From NCBI RefSeq assembly GCF_002899675.1, contig NZ_PKUU01000001.1:310001-374000 (forward strand): a DNA stretch of 64,000 bases. Reading direction: 5' to 3'. Shown here piece after piece: positions 24,002 to 34,125 of this stretch. The position numbers were made by a program, and so were the translations under genes. Source of the stretch: Clostridium sp. chh4-2 (GTDB lineage: Bacteria; Bacillota; Clostridia; Lachnospirales; Lachnospiraceae). The notes under the pieces were generated by a model. That model did no database searches. It saw only the letters and a list, made by a program, of their open reading frames with translations, and was not told where the DNA came from. How positions within the stretch are numbered: position 1 is the stretch's first letter; each line of letters opens with the position of its first letter.

Positions 24002-26071
24002 TCATAAATCCGGAATATATCCACTGTTTCCATACTCATTACAAGCTTCGCCTAAATTTTTCTTTTTTAATTCCCTGTGATAATTTCCCACCCCCGGACC
24101 GCAGAAATGCTGCTTAGCAAAATATACTTGCCAATAGAGAATATAAATTTCTTTTGTCAATCTATGTATCGACTCATTGGACAAATACCTCATAAAATTA
24201 TCATATCTTGATTTTTCGTTCAAACAAAATATTTCTGAAGTTTCAACAAAACCCTCTTTTTTCATTTCGTTATTAAAGTCATCGCTTATTTTTTTAAGAA
24301 TATTTCCATTTAATCCATACTTGCTGCATTTACTACTCAAAGTATCCATAATCAGATCGAATTCCTTTAACACATTTTCCGTAACATTATTAATATCAAG
24401 TTTTTGTTCAATGATATAATAATCTACAGCCCCCAAAAGCCTGTACAGCAATGTGAAATGTTGGGGCATCTCTGAGACGCCTGCCGGAATCGCCGGAATC
24501 GACAAAGCAACAGAATATGCATATGCCGCTTTCGCCCCATACTTGACAAGTGTAACTGCAAGCCCTTCAATGTCCTTGCCAGACTTCCCATCATGATAGG
24601 TTCCTCTATACCCGCATTCACAGCAATTTAAGTTAAATACAGTATTTTTGCAGGCATTTTTAAATTTCGCCTGATTTTGCATTACCCACACAGAGCTTAA
24701 TAAGGGGATTCCATTGCCAACATAAAAACTATTGCCATGGCAATGGAAAGCCACATATTCATACTGCCCTGTTAACAGATAGTTTTGCACTGTAGATCCG
24801 TCAACTTTAGCAACTACCTGATTGCAACAGCTTTTAGCCGGTATACAGTCATAGTCTTCTATCTTTTCCTTATGGCCGTTAAACCAATTTCTCCAATATC
24901 GGTTTAACAGCTTTGCACTTTCGTCAACTTTATCCTTTCCATTACCTGCGCCTACCACATTCACAAACAATATCTTATTCCCTGTTGTATTTTTACTGCC
25001 GCTGCCTGCTGCTGCCAAATTCCTGATATTTCTATTTTTTCTCGTAAATCTGCTAAGGAAACCACCCATATAGTGATTATACAGACCGGTAAAAGCCCAG
25101 AGTTCTTCCCCAGGTTCAGCAGTCAATTCATAGTTATGCTTATGATAAAAGGTTGACGGCAAAGAACTTTTGGGCAATCCTGCACTGTAAGTTTTCCCAT
25201 TGCTCAGAGTAGCCGTTATCTGTGTCAGCAGTACACTTCCGCCATATTTTTCGTCGTCGCACTTCGCATTTGTGTACTTGAAATTCACTAATTTAGCGTC
25301 ACCTATAGGGAAATTAAAGGGTACCTCCCCCTCTTTCTCACAGCCATGGCTTTTTGTAATACCAGAATTGTTGTCATAAACAAACTGCAGCCTGTTAATA
25401 CAGTTATCACAAACTGCCCCGTTAATCCCGGTAAGCTTATCTGCATTTACGACAAAGCTATAGTCACTATAATAAGTATCCTGATACGTATCAATTGGTT
25501 CTACCTCATATTCATATACATGCGATATGGCGTAGAGGACATTTGGCACTATGCCGCAAGTTCCCGCCTTGTCAGTGGGCTGCGAATCCTTGTCACTGCA
25601 TCTGGCCTTACATCTGATACCGACAATTTTATGCCCTCTATCTGCCTCCAGCGTATAGGTTTTCTTATCAAAGCAATACTGAACCGCAGGTTCTTCGCCA
25701 TAGGTGTATCTGCTTTTATTTGTTGTTATCTGTATATGCCAGGTAAATACCCCCGCTGAATTAGAATAATAAAAATTACAGCCTGAGATCCAAGAGAAAA
25801 CAGTTATATATTCATCGCTGTCAAATTTAGTTTCAATAAGATTCCCCTCACTGCTTCCATGGCATTCACTTAAAGCCGGGTTATTATTATATATGAATTG
25901 TATACCGTTAACAAGACCGTCACCTATTGCTATCCGTACACCCGTCACATCATAACCACATCTTATAGGTATTCTGTCTGAATAAACCTTACCGTTAGAT
26001 TTCTCGAACCGTGGATCATTAGAGGGTATTCTTATACTCTCATTTATTGCTGTTTCCGTTACCTTTGCCAT
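24002..26071 (-). CDS. Two jacalin-like lectin domains fused to a caspase/CHAT-like protease domain
   Basis: 689 residues, no signal peptide or membrane helix. Residues 35-185 and 200-345 look like two jacalin-type beta-prism domains: each has a G-x-x-x-x-x-I-Q-F-x-Y strand (DGLVNGIQFIYNNN; CDNCINRLQFVYDNN), a following HG, and strands ending in TxNxxxYxxG. Residues 365-545 fit a caspase/CHAT fold: strand KILFVNVVGAG, YVAFHCHGNS with candidate His443/445, and FNLNCCECGYRG with candidate Cys483/484/486, then IEGLAVTLVKYGAKAAYAYS, which resembles the CHAT strand after the catalytic Cys. The 545-689 tail is helical. Sixteen or more Cys are unusual. The gene stands alone with its own terminator. 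Function unknown; a ligand-sensing protease or effector is an inference. Confidence 0.6.
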   Translation of the reverse strand: MAKVTETAINESIRIPSNDPRFEKSNGKVYSDRIPIRCGYDVTGVRIAIGDGLVNGIQFIYNNNPALSECHGSSEGNLIETKFDSDEYITVFSWISGCNFYYSNSAGVFTWHIQITTNKSRYTYGEEPAVQYCFDKKTYTLEADRGHKIVGIRCKARCSDKDSQPTDKAGTCGIVPNVLYAISHVYEYEVEPIDTYQDTYYSDYSFVVNADKLTGINGAVCDNCINRLQFVYDNNSGITKSHGCEKEGEVPFNFPIGDAKLVNFKYTNAKCDDEKYGGSVLLTQITATLSNGKTYSAGLPKSSLPSTFYHKHNYELTAEPGEELWAFTGLYNHYMGGFLSRFTRKNRNIRNLAAAGSGSKNTTGNKILFVNVVGAGNGKDKVDESAKLLNRYWRNWFNGHKEKIEDYDCIPAKSCCNQVVAKVDGSTVQNYLLTGQYEYVAFHCHGNSFYVGNGIPLLSSVWVMQNQAKFKNACKNTVFNLNCCECGYRGTYHDGKSGKDIEGLAVTLVKYGAKAAYAYSVALSIPAIPAGVSEMPQHFTLLYRLLGAVDYYIIEQKLDINNVTENVLKEFDLIMDTLSSKCSKYGLNGNILKKISDDFNNEMKKEGFVETSEIFCLNEKSRYDNFMRYLSNESIHRLTKEIYILYWQVYFAKQHFCGPGVGNYHRELKKKNLGEACNEYGNSGYIPDL

Positions 26072-26260
26072 ATGTTTTCCCCTTCTTATACTTTAATTGA
26101 GTACTCACCATTCTGCAGATTCGTAAAAGATACCCTTCCTAAATATTAAATTTCCACAAAATTTATATGAGATTTTGATATATTCTCATTATAACTTATT
26201 AATACGGGAATGTATAGCACAACTCAATTCCCTATTCGGCATGAGGCTTATTGAAGACAT

Positions 26261-26288
26261 GAAAAAAGAAGAGCCTTTACGACTCTCC
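26261..26288 (-). terminator. Terminator of the 50-residue protein gene
   Basis: AGAGTC-GTAAA-GGCTCT followed by TCTTTTTTC on the minus strand; the loop contains the stop codon. Confidence 0.7.
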
Positions 26289-26429
26289 TTCTCCATATTT
26301 TTCCGTCTTCTCTTCCTGTCGAAATGTATTCGGTCCTAAAAACTCTCCTGCATTCCAATGTGGATTGAATGTTTCAACCGACTTAGCTTTTTCTTCCAAC
26401 GTTTTTGATTTCTGCTCTTTTTGGTCCAT
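26277..26429 (-). CDS. Small hydrophilic protein, 50 residues, unknown
   Basis: The frame starts MDQKEQKSKTLEEKAKSVET and continues FNPHWNAGEFLGPNTF, then RQEEKTEKYGEGES. A lysine/glutamate-rich helix is followed by an aromatic, Pro/Asn-rich centre and an acidic tail. Ribosome site GAGGTGATAAC before the ATG and an intrinsic terminator at the stop support a real gene, possibly just upstream of the jacalin/caspase-like gene on the same strand but separately terminated. I do not recognise the family; the conserved-looking FNPHW..G.F..PNTF core may be the functional part. Confidence 0.65.
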   Translation of the reverse strand: MDQKEQKSKTLEEKAKSVETFNPHWNAGEFLGPNTFRQEEKTEKYGEGES

Positions 26430-27033
26430 TGTTATCACCTCGAAAATAGTATGGCCGAAATCCCGTGTTGGTATTCAAAAACCATTGTAAACAGGCTGGT
26501 GCTGTCTCTAAGCTTTTAAGTTTATGATACCGCACCTCCGCCACTATTCTACTATAAAAATGCAGATATTATTTTTAGCACATTATGGTGAATGGCTCAT
26601 ATGATTCAGCGAAACTCTTACAAACCTCATTTATTCAAAAATTCCTTACAAACCGTTCATATTTCAGAAATACACTGCTCATATTTTTTGCCTATACTAT
26701 GTTCTATAAGACAAAAGCGCTTATGATTTTTTTCATAATACTTGGCCGGTTGGAGCGATCCAGACCGGCCTCCTCCCTTTTTAGGGAAAATTATCAGCAC
26801 GGTGATCAATAAATACGCTCTCTGATCTCATTTACAACCTCTACTGCTTCTCCCCACACCCCTTCAGTCCCTGTCATATAATAAATACCTCGTCTATACT
26901 ATACGATTCTACTGCTGGAGATTCCGTGACGCTTAGTAATATCTCCGCCAACTGCACTTGGTACTATTGCAAATCAACTCTGCGCATTAGCTATTACAAA
27001 ACCATAAAATGATCCTAATAGATGAATTTAGGT
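26430..27033. other. Long intergenic stretch without convincing genes
   Basis: About 600 bases, AT-rich. A hairpin GGCCGGT...ACCGGCC followed by TCCTCCCTTTTT at 26742-26785 looks like a plus-strand terminator with no gene before it. A 75-codon plus-strand frame (26585-26812) has no ribosome site or recognisable domain. It may be remains of a decayed gene. Confidence 0.5.
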
Positions 27034-27062
27034 TTGACAGAACTGTACTAAAATCGTAGAAT
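27034..27062 (+). promoter_or_regulatory. Promoter of the uORF-GNAT unit
   Basis: TTGACA, 17 bases, TAGAAT, about 60 bases upstream of the short upstream reading frame. Confidence 0.75.
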
Positions 27063-27129
27063 GAAATAAAGGCAGTAGGTTAATGCACATCAGACCAATA
27101 TAAACGTTGCCATAAGAGGAGGGATTGCG

Positions 27130-27234
27130 ATGAAAAATATGATTTATCAGCTACAGAAAACCAGAATAGAAAGTAGAGGAAAAAAGTATGAACGCAATAA
27201 CTTATCTAGAAATGAGCAAAGAACTGCTTTGTGA
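27130..27234 (+). CDS. Short basic reading frame overlapping the GNAT start (possible leader peptide)
   Basis: 34 codons, MKNMIYQLQKTRIESRGKKY and on to NEQRTAL, rich in Lys/Arg. Its ribosome site AAGAGGAGGGATTGCG is stronger than that of the GNAT gene (AGAGGAAAAAAGT), and its last 47 bases overlap the GNAT gene in another frame. Translation of this frame would run across the GNAT start, so it may set GNAT expression. It may also be chance. Confidence 0.4.
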   Translation: MKNMIYQLQKTRIESRGKKYERNNLSRNEQRTAL

Positions 27235-27724
27235 AGATGCATTGGATTCTTTTTGTAGGTATCAGCAGGTAAAACGATGCTGGCGTAAACAAAACAATGA
27301 ATGGGTTTTGGTTGACAACAAATTTGTTGAAGATTGGGATTCTTCCAAAAAACGCAGCATAATAGCTGATTTAAAATCTTGTTTAGATGCCGGTGGAGTT
27401 GTTTTTGGAGCTATTGATGACAGTAAAATCATTGGATTCGCTTCTGTTTCATCTGATTTGTTTGGAATAAATAAGGAATACGTTGAGTTACTAATGATCC
27501 ATGTATCTAATGCCTACAGAAGCAAAGGCATTGGGCGGAACCTCTTTGCGCTTATTGCAGAAAGTGCAAAGAAAATGGGCGCAAAAAAAATTTATATATC
27601 AGCACATTCATCTGAAGAATCACAAGCTTTTTACAGAAAAATTGGCTGTGTTGATGCAGTTGAGATCAATCAAGTTATCGCCCAAAACGAGCCATTTGAC
27701 GTCCAAATGGAATTTGAACTCTAA
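27188..27724 (+). CDS. GNAT-family N-acetyltransferase
   Basis: 178 residues. Motif A, VELLMIHVSNAYRSKGIGRNLFALIAESAKKMGAKKIYISAHSS, contains the R-x-x-G-I-G acetyl-CoA loop, and ESQAFYRKIGCVDA is motif B. The central IGFASVSSDLFGINKEYVEL strand is standard. The N-terminal third (MSKELLCEDALDSFCRYQQVKRCWRKQN) resembles family members of unknown substrate in Gram-positives; amino-group acetylation of a small molecule or protein is expected. AT-rich and isolated, with its own promoter and terminator. The choice of ATG at 27188 follows AGAGGAAAAAAGT. Confidence 0.88.
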   Translation: MNAITYLEMSKELLCEDALDSFCRYQQVKRCWRKQNNEWVLVDNKFVEDWDSSKKRSIIADLKSCLDAGGVVFGAIDDSKIIGFASVSSDLFGINKEYVELLMIHVSNAYRSKGIGRNLFALIAESAKKMGAKKIYISAHSSEESQAFYRKIGCVDAVEINQVIAQNEPFDVQMEFEL

Positions 27725-27782
27725 TTATTGGAATTTTAATATTAGATAATTCTTTATAGTGAGTATGTGTTAAATAGTATTC

Positions 27783-27816
27783 AAAAAGGGGTGAAGTCAA
27801 TGGCTTCACCCTTTTC
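27783..27816 (+). terminator. Terminator of the GNAT gene
   Basis: AAAGGGGTGAAG...CTTCACCCTTTT with a TTTTCTCTT tail. The GGGTGAAG stem recalls the REP-like family. Confidence 0.75.
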
Positions 27817-27956
27817 TCTTCTCTTTAGTTTCTATAATATATCCAAAGATTTCCTGTTGTTAGAGTCCTATTGTTACAAAACTCTCCTTTCCCGTGAACT
27901 TTATTTTTTATCGAACATATGTCTGATTAACTTCTTGATTAACTTTTGATTAAGCA

Positions 27957-27986
27957 AATAAAAAAACCCTTGATTTATCAAGAGTT
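27957..27986 (-). terminator. ssrA terminator
   Basis: CTCTTGA-TAAA-TCAAGGG followed by TTTTTTTATTT on the minus strand, directly after the tmRNA 3' end. Confidence 0.85.
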
Positions 27987-27991
27987 TTTCA

Positions 27992-28327
27992 TGGAGTAGA
28001 CGGGATTTGAACCCGTGTCCAAAAACCAATTCCCTGTTCTTCTACTATCATAGTCCGTTGTTTAACATTCCCTCTGCCTCACGGAAACGAACATCCTTGA
28101 GGTTTCAGTAGCTTCATCATACGCCCAGGTGCTCAAAGCTTTGCACAAGTCGTTTCTCACAAAGTCGATGCCAGGGTCTTAATGTGTGAGTGCACTAAGT
28201 CTGACAGCTGCCATTAGGCAGCGATTGCTAAATTGTCTTCAGCGTTTATATTTATTTTGCCATTTAACGCATCGCATGCGGATAGCTTCACCAGCTGCAT
28301 GGCCCCTGTCGAAACCAGTACTACCCC
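27992..28327 (-). ncRNA. ssrA: Transfer-messenger RNA (tmRNA)
   Basis: 336 nt. The 5' end GGGGTAG pairs with CTACTCC before an encoded CCA; the T arm is ACGGGTTCAAATCCCGT and TACTGGTTTCGACAG is the tRNA-like 5' signature. The tag frame (28214-28261) reads GGC AAA ATA AAT ATA AAC then GCT GAA GAC AAT TTA GCA ATC GCT GCC TAA, giving a tag GKININAEDNLAIAA with the usual AIAA-type degron end; the exact resume codon is inferred. It rescues stalled ribosomes together with SmpB, encoded just upstream. Confidence 0.96.
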
Positions 28328-28397
28328 TGACTGGCATCTCTTTCAAAAGAGATGCCTATATCTTATCATCATCTAAAGTTTGTGTCAAGCACGCCTT

Positions 28398-28862
28398 TTA
28401 TCGAAATTTCTGGCGGTAATCCCGCTCCACTTCCCTCTGCTGGTCCTTTTTTGCAATATCCTGTCGTTTATCATAAAGCTTCTTGCCTCGCGCCAGGCCG
28501 ATCTCCACTTTTACCAGGCTTCCTTTAAAATAAACCTGAAGCGGGACGAGGGTATATCCTTTTTCCTTAATCTTGCCTGCCATCTTATTGATCTCTGATT
28601 TATGAAGAAGAAGCCTTCTGACGCGAAGGGGATCTTTATTGAAGATATTGCCCTTTTCATAGGGACTGATGTGCATGCCGTAAATATATACCTCACCCTT
28701 ATCAATCCGGACAAATGCCTCCTTAATACTGCATTTACCCATACGGATGGATTTTACTTCCGTACCATATAATTCAATTCCACATTCGTACTTTTCATCA
28801 ATAAAATAATCATGATATGCTTTTTTGTTATTGGCGATTAATTTAAAACTTTCTTTCCCCAT
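28398..28862 (-). CDS. smpB: tmRNA-binding protein SmpB
   Basis: 154 residues: OB-fold core with [29 protein letters not shown] and [16 protein letters not shown] as the basic C-terminal tail that enters the decoding centre. It carries tmRNA to stalled ribosomes. Eleven bases after rnr, 70 bases before ssrA; the order secG-rnr-smpB-ssrA is the classic Firmicutes arrangement. Ribosome site AGGAGGAAGT. Confidence 0.97.
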   Translation of the reverse strand: MGKESFKLIANNKKAYHDYFIDEKYECGIELYGTEVKSIRMGKCSIKEAFVRIDKGEVYIYGMHISPYEKGNIFNKDPLRVRRLLLHKSEINKMAGKIKEKGYTLVPLQVYFKGSLVKVEIGLARGKKLYDKRQDIAKKDQQREVERDYRQKFR

Positions 28863-28873
28863 ACTTCCTCCTG

Positions 28874-31018
28874 TTATTCCACTTCTTCTGTCTCTCTTTT
28901 TGCTGGAATAAAGTCGATTGTCTTGGCGAGTTTGTCGGTTCCGGTCACTGTAACCCAGATCTTTTGTCCCAGCTTGTATGTCTTTCTGGAAAGTTCTCCG
29001 ATCAGTTCCATCCGCTCCTCGTCAAAGGCATAATAATCTCCGTGAAGATCATTTACGTGAACAAGCCCTTCCACCGTATTCGGCAGCTCCACATAGAATC
29101 CCCAGTTTGTGACGCCTGAGATAACGCCTTCAAACTCTTCTCCAATGTGGCGGGACATGTATTCACATTTTTTAAGCTTCAAAGTCTCCCTCTCCGCTTC
29201 ATCCGCCCGGCGTTCCATGGCAGAACACTGCACCGTAACGCCCTGAAGGATCTTATCATAGTGGGCAATCCGCTTTTCCGACAGCCCGCCCCTCATGTTC
29301 TCCTTGATGATCCGGTGAATCTGTAAATCAGGATACCGGCGGATCGGAGACGTAAAATGAGTATAATATTTGGCAGCCAGGCCGAAATGCCCAATGCACA
29401 TAGGCATGTACTTGGCTTGTTTCATGGATCTTAATGTAAGCCGGCTGATCAGCGCCTCTTCTGTAGTTCCTTCAATCTTTTCCAGCAGCTTCTGAAGCTC
29501 TTTCGGATGCACTTCTCCCTGCTGGGTTTTAATGGTATAGCCAAAATTGTTGATAAATGTTCCCAGACGCTTCATCTTTTCCGGGTCCGGATAATCATGC
29601 GTACGGTAAACGAAAGGAAGATCCTGCCAGAAATAATCTTCCGCCACGGTTTCATTTGCCAAAAGCATGAAATCTTCAATCAGCTTTGTGGCGGCATTTC
29701 TTTCATAAGGCTTGATCTCTATAGGTTTTCCGTTTTCATCCAGAATGACCTTGCTCTCAGGAAAATCAAAGTCGATAGAGCCCCTTTTTCTTCTCTTCTC
29801 CCGTAAAATGTCGGACAGCTCTTTCATCAGGTCGAACATCTCCACAAAATCCCGGTATTCCTCCATCACCGCTTTATCCCGGTCTGTTATGATGGCATTC
29901 ACCGCTGTATACGTCATCCTGCGGTCCACATTAACCACAGTTTCTGCAATCCGGTGGCCTGTGACGGTTCCATGCTCATCCACATCCATAATACAGCTTA
30001 AAGCCAAACGGTCCGTACCCGCATTCAATGAACAGATTCCGTTGGAAAGCTTATGCGGCAGCATGGGGATCACACGGTCCACCAGATAAACGCTTGTTCC
30101 TCTGTTTAACGCTTCCTGATCCAATGGGCTTCCTTCTGTCACATAATTGGTAACATCCGCTATATGAACGCCCAGCTTATAGGATTTTCCCTCTTTAGTA
30201 AGGGTGATCGCATCATCCAAATCCTTTGCGTCTTCCCCATCAATGGTCACCGTCTGCCATCCTCTTAGATCCAGACGCCCTTCCATCTCTTTAGGGTCTA
30301 CACTGTCCCCGATTCGCTCCACCTGTTTCATCACTTCTTCCGGATATGCTTCCGGCAGTCCATAGGCTTTCACGATAGATAAAATGTCCGTACCCGGATC
30401 ATTCACATGGCCGATGATCTCTGTAATCACGCCTTCCGGTTTCTTATTCCCGTCGCCGAAATCCGTGATCTTAACCACCACCTTATGTCCCTGAACCGCT
30501 CCCATGTCTTTTCCCTGGGGTATGAAAACATCCTTATTGATTTTAAGATTATCCGGAATTACAAATCCAAAATTTTTGTTTTTTTGATAAAAACCCACAA
30601 GGGTTTCATTGGCATGTTCCAGAATACGGATAACGGAACCTTCCGCCCTCTTCCCCTTGCTCTCCTGCTCGATCACGATCTGAACCTTGTCCCCGTGCAA
30701 GGCTCCGCCGGTCTTGTCCTCAGGAATAAATACATCGCTGTCCCGTCCTTCGATTGTGACAAATCCGAATCCCTTGGGGTGTCCTGAAAACATTCCAACC
30801 ATCGCAAATGTCTCCGGCTTTCCATATTTACCGCGCTTGGAAATGCCCACTTTGCCTTCTCTCAAAAGCTCGTCTAAGACTGCCTTTAAGTCGTCTCTCT
30901 GATGTTTCGGGACATTTAAAAGCATTGCCATCTCTTTTAACTTCATCGGCACGTAAGCCGGGTCACCAATCAGAGACAGCACAATCTCTTTTCTCTCTTT
31001 TAACTGCTCTTCGGTCAT
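28874..31018 (-). CDS. rnr: Ribonuclease R
   Basis: 714 residues: N-terminal helix-turn-helix, two cold-shock domains (about 60-220), RNB catalytic domain with [16 protein letters not shown] (the Asp cluster that binds the metal ions), and the C-terminal S1 domain starting near [21 protein letters not shown] 3'-5' exoribonuclease that degrades structured RNA and, with tmRNA, non-stop mRNAs. The basic tail is short compared with the E. coli enzyme. ATG after GAGGTAGAG. Confidence 0.96.
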   Translation of the reverse strand: MTEEQLKERKEIVLSLIGDPAYVPMKLKEMAMLLNVPKHQRDDLKAVLDELLREGKVGISKRGKYGKPETFAMVGMFSGHPKGFGFVTIEGRDSDVFIPEDKTGGALHGDKVQIVIEQESKGKRAEGSVIRILEHANETLVGFYQKNKNFGFVIPDNLKINKDVFIPQGKDMGAVQGHKVVVKITDFGDGNKKPEGVITEIIGHVNDPGTDILSIVKAYGLPEAYPEEVMKQVERIGDSVDPKEMEGRLDLRGWQTVTIDGEDAKDLDDAITLTKEGKSYKLGVHIADVTNYVTEGSPLDQEALNRGTSVYLVDRVIPMLPHKLSNGICSLNAGTDRLALSCIMDVDEHGTVTGHRIAETVVNVDRRMTYTAVNAIITDRDKAVMEEYRDFVEMFDLMKELSDILREKRRKRGSIDFDFPESKVILDENGKPIEIKPYERNAATKLIEDFMLLANETVAEDYFWQDLPFVYRTHDYPDPEKMKRLGTFINNFGYTIKTQQGEVHPKELQKLLEKIEGTTEEALISRLTLRSMKQAKYMPMCIGHFGLAAKYYTHFTSPIRRYPDLQIHRIIKENMRGGLSEKRIAHYDKILQGVTVQCSAMERRADEAERETLKLKKCEYMSRHIGEEFEGVISGVTNWGFYVELPNTVEGLVHVNDLHGDYYAFDEERMELIGELSRKTYKLGQKIWVTVTGTDKLAKTIDFIPAKRETEEVE

Positions 31019-31054
31019 CTCTACCTCTCATTTCTTGTTAGTTCCTTATGATAA

Positions 31055-31084
31055 AATGAAAGCACCCTTGTTCCCAAGAGTGCT
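31055..31084 (-). terminator. Weak terminator between secG and rnr
   Basis: AGCACTCTT-GGGAAC-AAGGGTGCT followed by TTCATTTT on the minus strand; probably partial read-through into rnr. Confidence 0.55.
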
Positions 31085-31090
31085 CATCTG

Positions 31091-31318
31091 TTAAAGTAAA
31101 TTCAAAACAATTGCCAATATAACAAACGCAAAGGCTGCAAACTTTGTAAACTTCTCAAGGTTTCCTTCCATGGAACGACCCTTGTTCTTTCCCCAATAAG
31201 TTTCCGCCATGCCGCCGATGGAACCAAGTCCTGCTGACTTGCCTTCCTGAAGCAATACAATCACTGTTAACGCTATGCATATGAGAACAAATACTATTGA
31301 TAATATCAACTTAACCAT
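31091..31318 (-). CDS. secG: Preprotein translocase subunit SecG
   Basis: 75 residues with two membrane helices (LILSIVFVLICIALTVIVLLQ and FAAFAFVILAIVLNLL) around the conserved loop GKSAGLGSIGGMAETYWGKNKGRS. Accessory subunit of SecYEG. The ATG at 31318 is nine bases after AGGAGGTG; an upstream in-frame GTG overlaps that site. Confidence 0.95.
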   Translation of the reverse strand: MVKLILSIVFVLICIALTVIVLLQEGKSAGLGSIGGMAETYWGKNKGRSMEGNLEKFTKFAAFAFVILAIVLNLL

Positions 31319-31383
31319 TACAATCCACACCTCCTATAGTCAAACACAGATATCATACCATATTTGTCCTCTAAATACAACCT

Positions 31384-32820
<1,437 letters not shown>

Positions 32821-32825
32821 TCAAG

Positions 32826-32872
32826 AAAAAAAGAGACAAGGAGTATCATTGAAACTCCTTGTCTCTTTTTTT
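32826..32872. terminator. Strong bidirectional terminator after iadA
   Basis: AAAGAGACAAGGAGT and its mirror with a T run on both strands; ends the opp-iadA transcript. Confidence 0.9.
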
Positions 32873-32942
32873 CTGCCTGCCGTCCGGGTATCCCCTTCTT
32901 TCCGGCATTTCTTTCTAACTAAAATAACGCTTCACAACATCA

Positions 32943-34088
32943 TTATCTTTCATCATAGGTCCCTTTAACAAGTACTTCCCCATTCCGCATCATCACATTT
33001 CCGCCTGCAATCACAGTATCCAGTTCCATACTGTCGTTAACAAGCAGAAGATCCGCATCTGCGCCCTCTCTGATGGAACCTTTCAGTCCGTCGATTTCAA
33101 GCGCCCGCGCTACATTGGAGGTTCCAAGAGGAAGAACTTCTTCTAATGGGAAACCTGCCTCATTTACGAGATAAGCCAGCTCCTTTATAATCGTGTCCAC
33201 ATCTGAAACCCCGATCTTTACCAGCTTTCCGTTTTCATCATATTTTGACCAGCTGCCCTGTCCATCGGAACTGAAGGTCAGGTTTTCCATAGGAACTCCC
33301 TGGCTCTTCGCATCTTTTAACAGAAGCGCCACTTTGTCCCGTCTGGACTCGCCGCAGGTAATGTCAATGGTTCCGCCCATTTTGGCAAACTTAAACGCAT
33401 CCTTTAACAGCTTTTCCGTGCGGCTTACATGGGTCGGCTGGAAGGTTTTAATCGGAATGGAGGTTCTCTCCAAAGCCTCGAATACAGGTTCCAATCCCCT
33501 GTTATCGTCTCCCATATGCAGAACCACGATTCCGGCTTTGCCTGAAAGCATTCCTGCCGTCCTGACATCGCTTCCAAGGCGGATCAGTTCTTCAACGGAG
33601 ATATTGGGCGCGCGATGGTCTGATATGGCCAGTTTTACGCCGATCACTTCATCGATAAATACGATGTCCTTCTGAAGGTCGCCGGTGATCGTAACCGGTG
33701 GGAAACCATAGGAGCCGGAAACAGCGTATGCGCTGATTCCCTCTTCTTTCAAAGCTTTAACCTTTGCTACAAGATTTTCAACACTTCTGGTGATTCCATC
33801 TGTTCCGAGCAGTCCCAGAACTGTGGTCACACCGCCCTGAATCAGGGAAGAAAGCTGGACTTCAGGCGCTCTCGTATGAAAGCTTCCCTCACCGCCTCCG
33901 CCTGTAACATGCACATGGCGGTCGATGATGCCGGGAATCAGCTTCATCCCGGTTCCGTCGATCACCTGGCAGTTACAGAGCGGAGAAAGATCATCTCCAA
34001 TTGCCTCTATCTTCCCGGCACAAAGCAGCACATCATGAATGCCGATGGATTCCGGCGCGTAGATGTCTGCCTGTTTTATCAATATCAT
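32943..34088 (-). CDS. iadA: Isoaspartyl dipeptidase (beta-aspartyl-peptidase, M38)
   Basis: 381 residues, amidohydrolase fold. HVHVTGGGGEGSF near residue 60 holds the first two metal His plus the family GGGGEG loop; VIGVKLAISDHRAP supplies the likely carboxylated Lys, followed by VLHMGD and the QPTHVSR His; FSSDGQGSWSKYDENG holds the catalytic Asp. It splits beta-Asp dipeptides arising from damaged proteins. It follows the oppF-like gene by 37 bases and ends the peptide-importer operon, so imported peptides probably include isoaspartyl dipeptides. ATG after AGAGGGGTATCATT. Confidence 0.93.
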   Translation of the reverse strand: MILIKQADIYAPESIGIHDVLLCAGKIEAIGDDLSPLCNCQVIDGTGMKLIPGIIDRHVHVTGGGGEGSFHTRAPEVQLSSLIQGGVTTVLGLLGTDGITRSVENLVAKVKALKEEGISAYAVSGSYGFPPVTITGDLQKDIVFIDEVIGVKLAISDHRAPNISVEELIRLGSDVRTAGMLSGKAGIVVLHMGDDNRGLEPVFEALERTSIPIKTFQPTHVSRTEKLLKDAFKFAKMGGTIDITCGESRRDKVALLLKDAKSQGVPMENLTFSSDGQGSWSKYDENGKLVKIGVSDVDTIIKELAYLVNEAGFPLEEVLPLGTSNVARALEIDGLKGSIREGADADLLLVNDSMELDTVIAGGNVMMRNGEVLVKGTYDER

Positions 34089-34125
34089 AATGATACCCCT
34101 CTTTACATTTGGTAATTATTCTAAC

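Noticed and set aside
26585..26812. 75-codon plus-strand frame
   Set aside because: No ribosome site, no domain, and its end overlaps a hairpin; looks random in an AT-rich gap.
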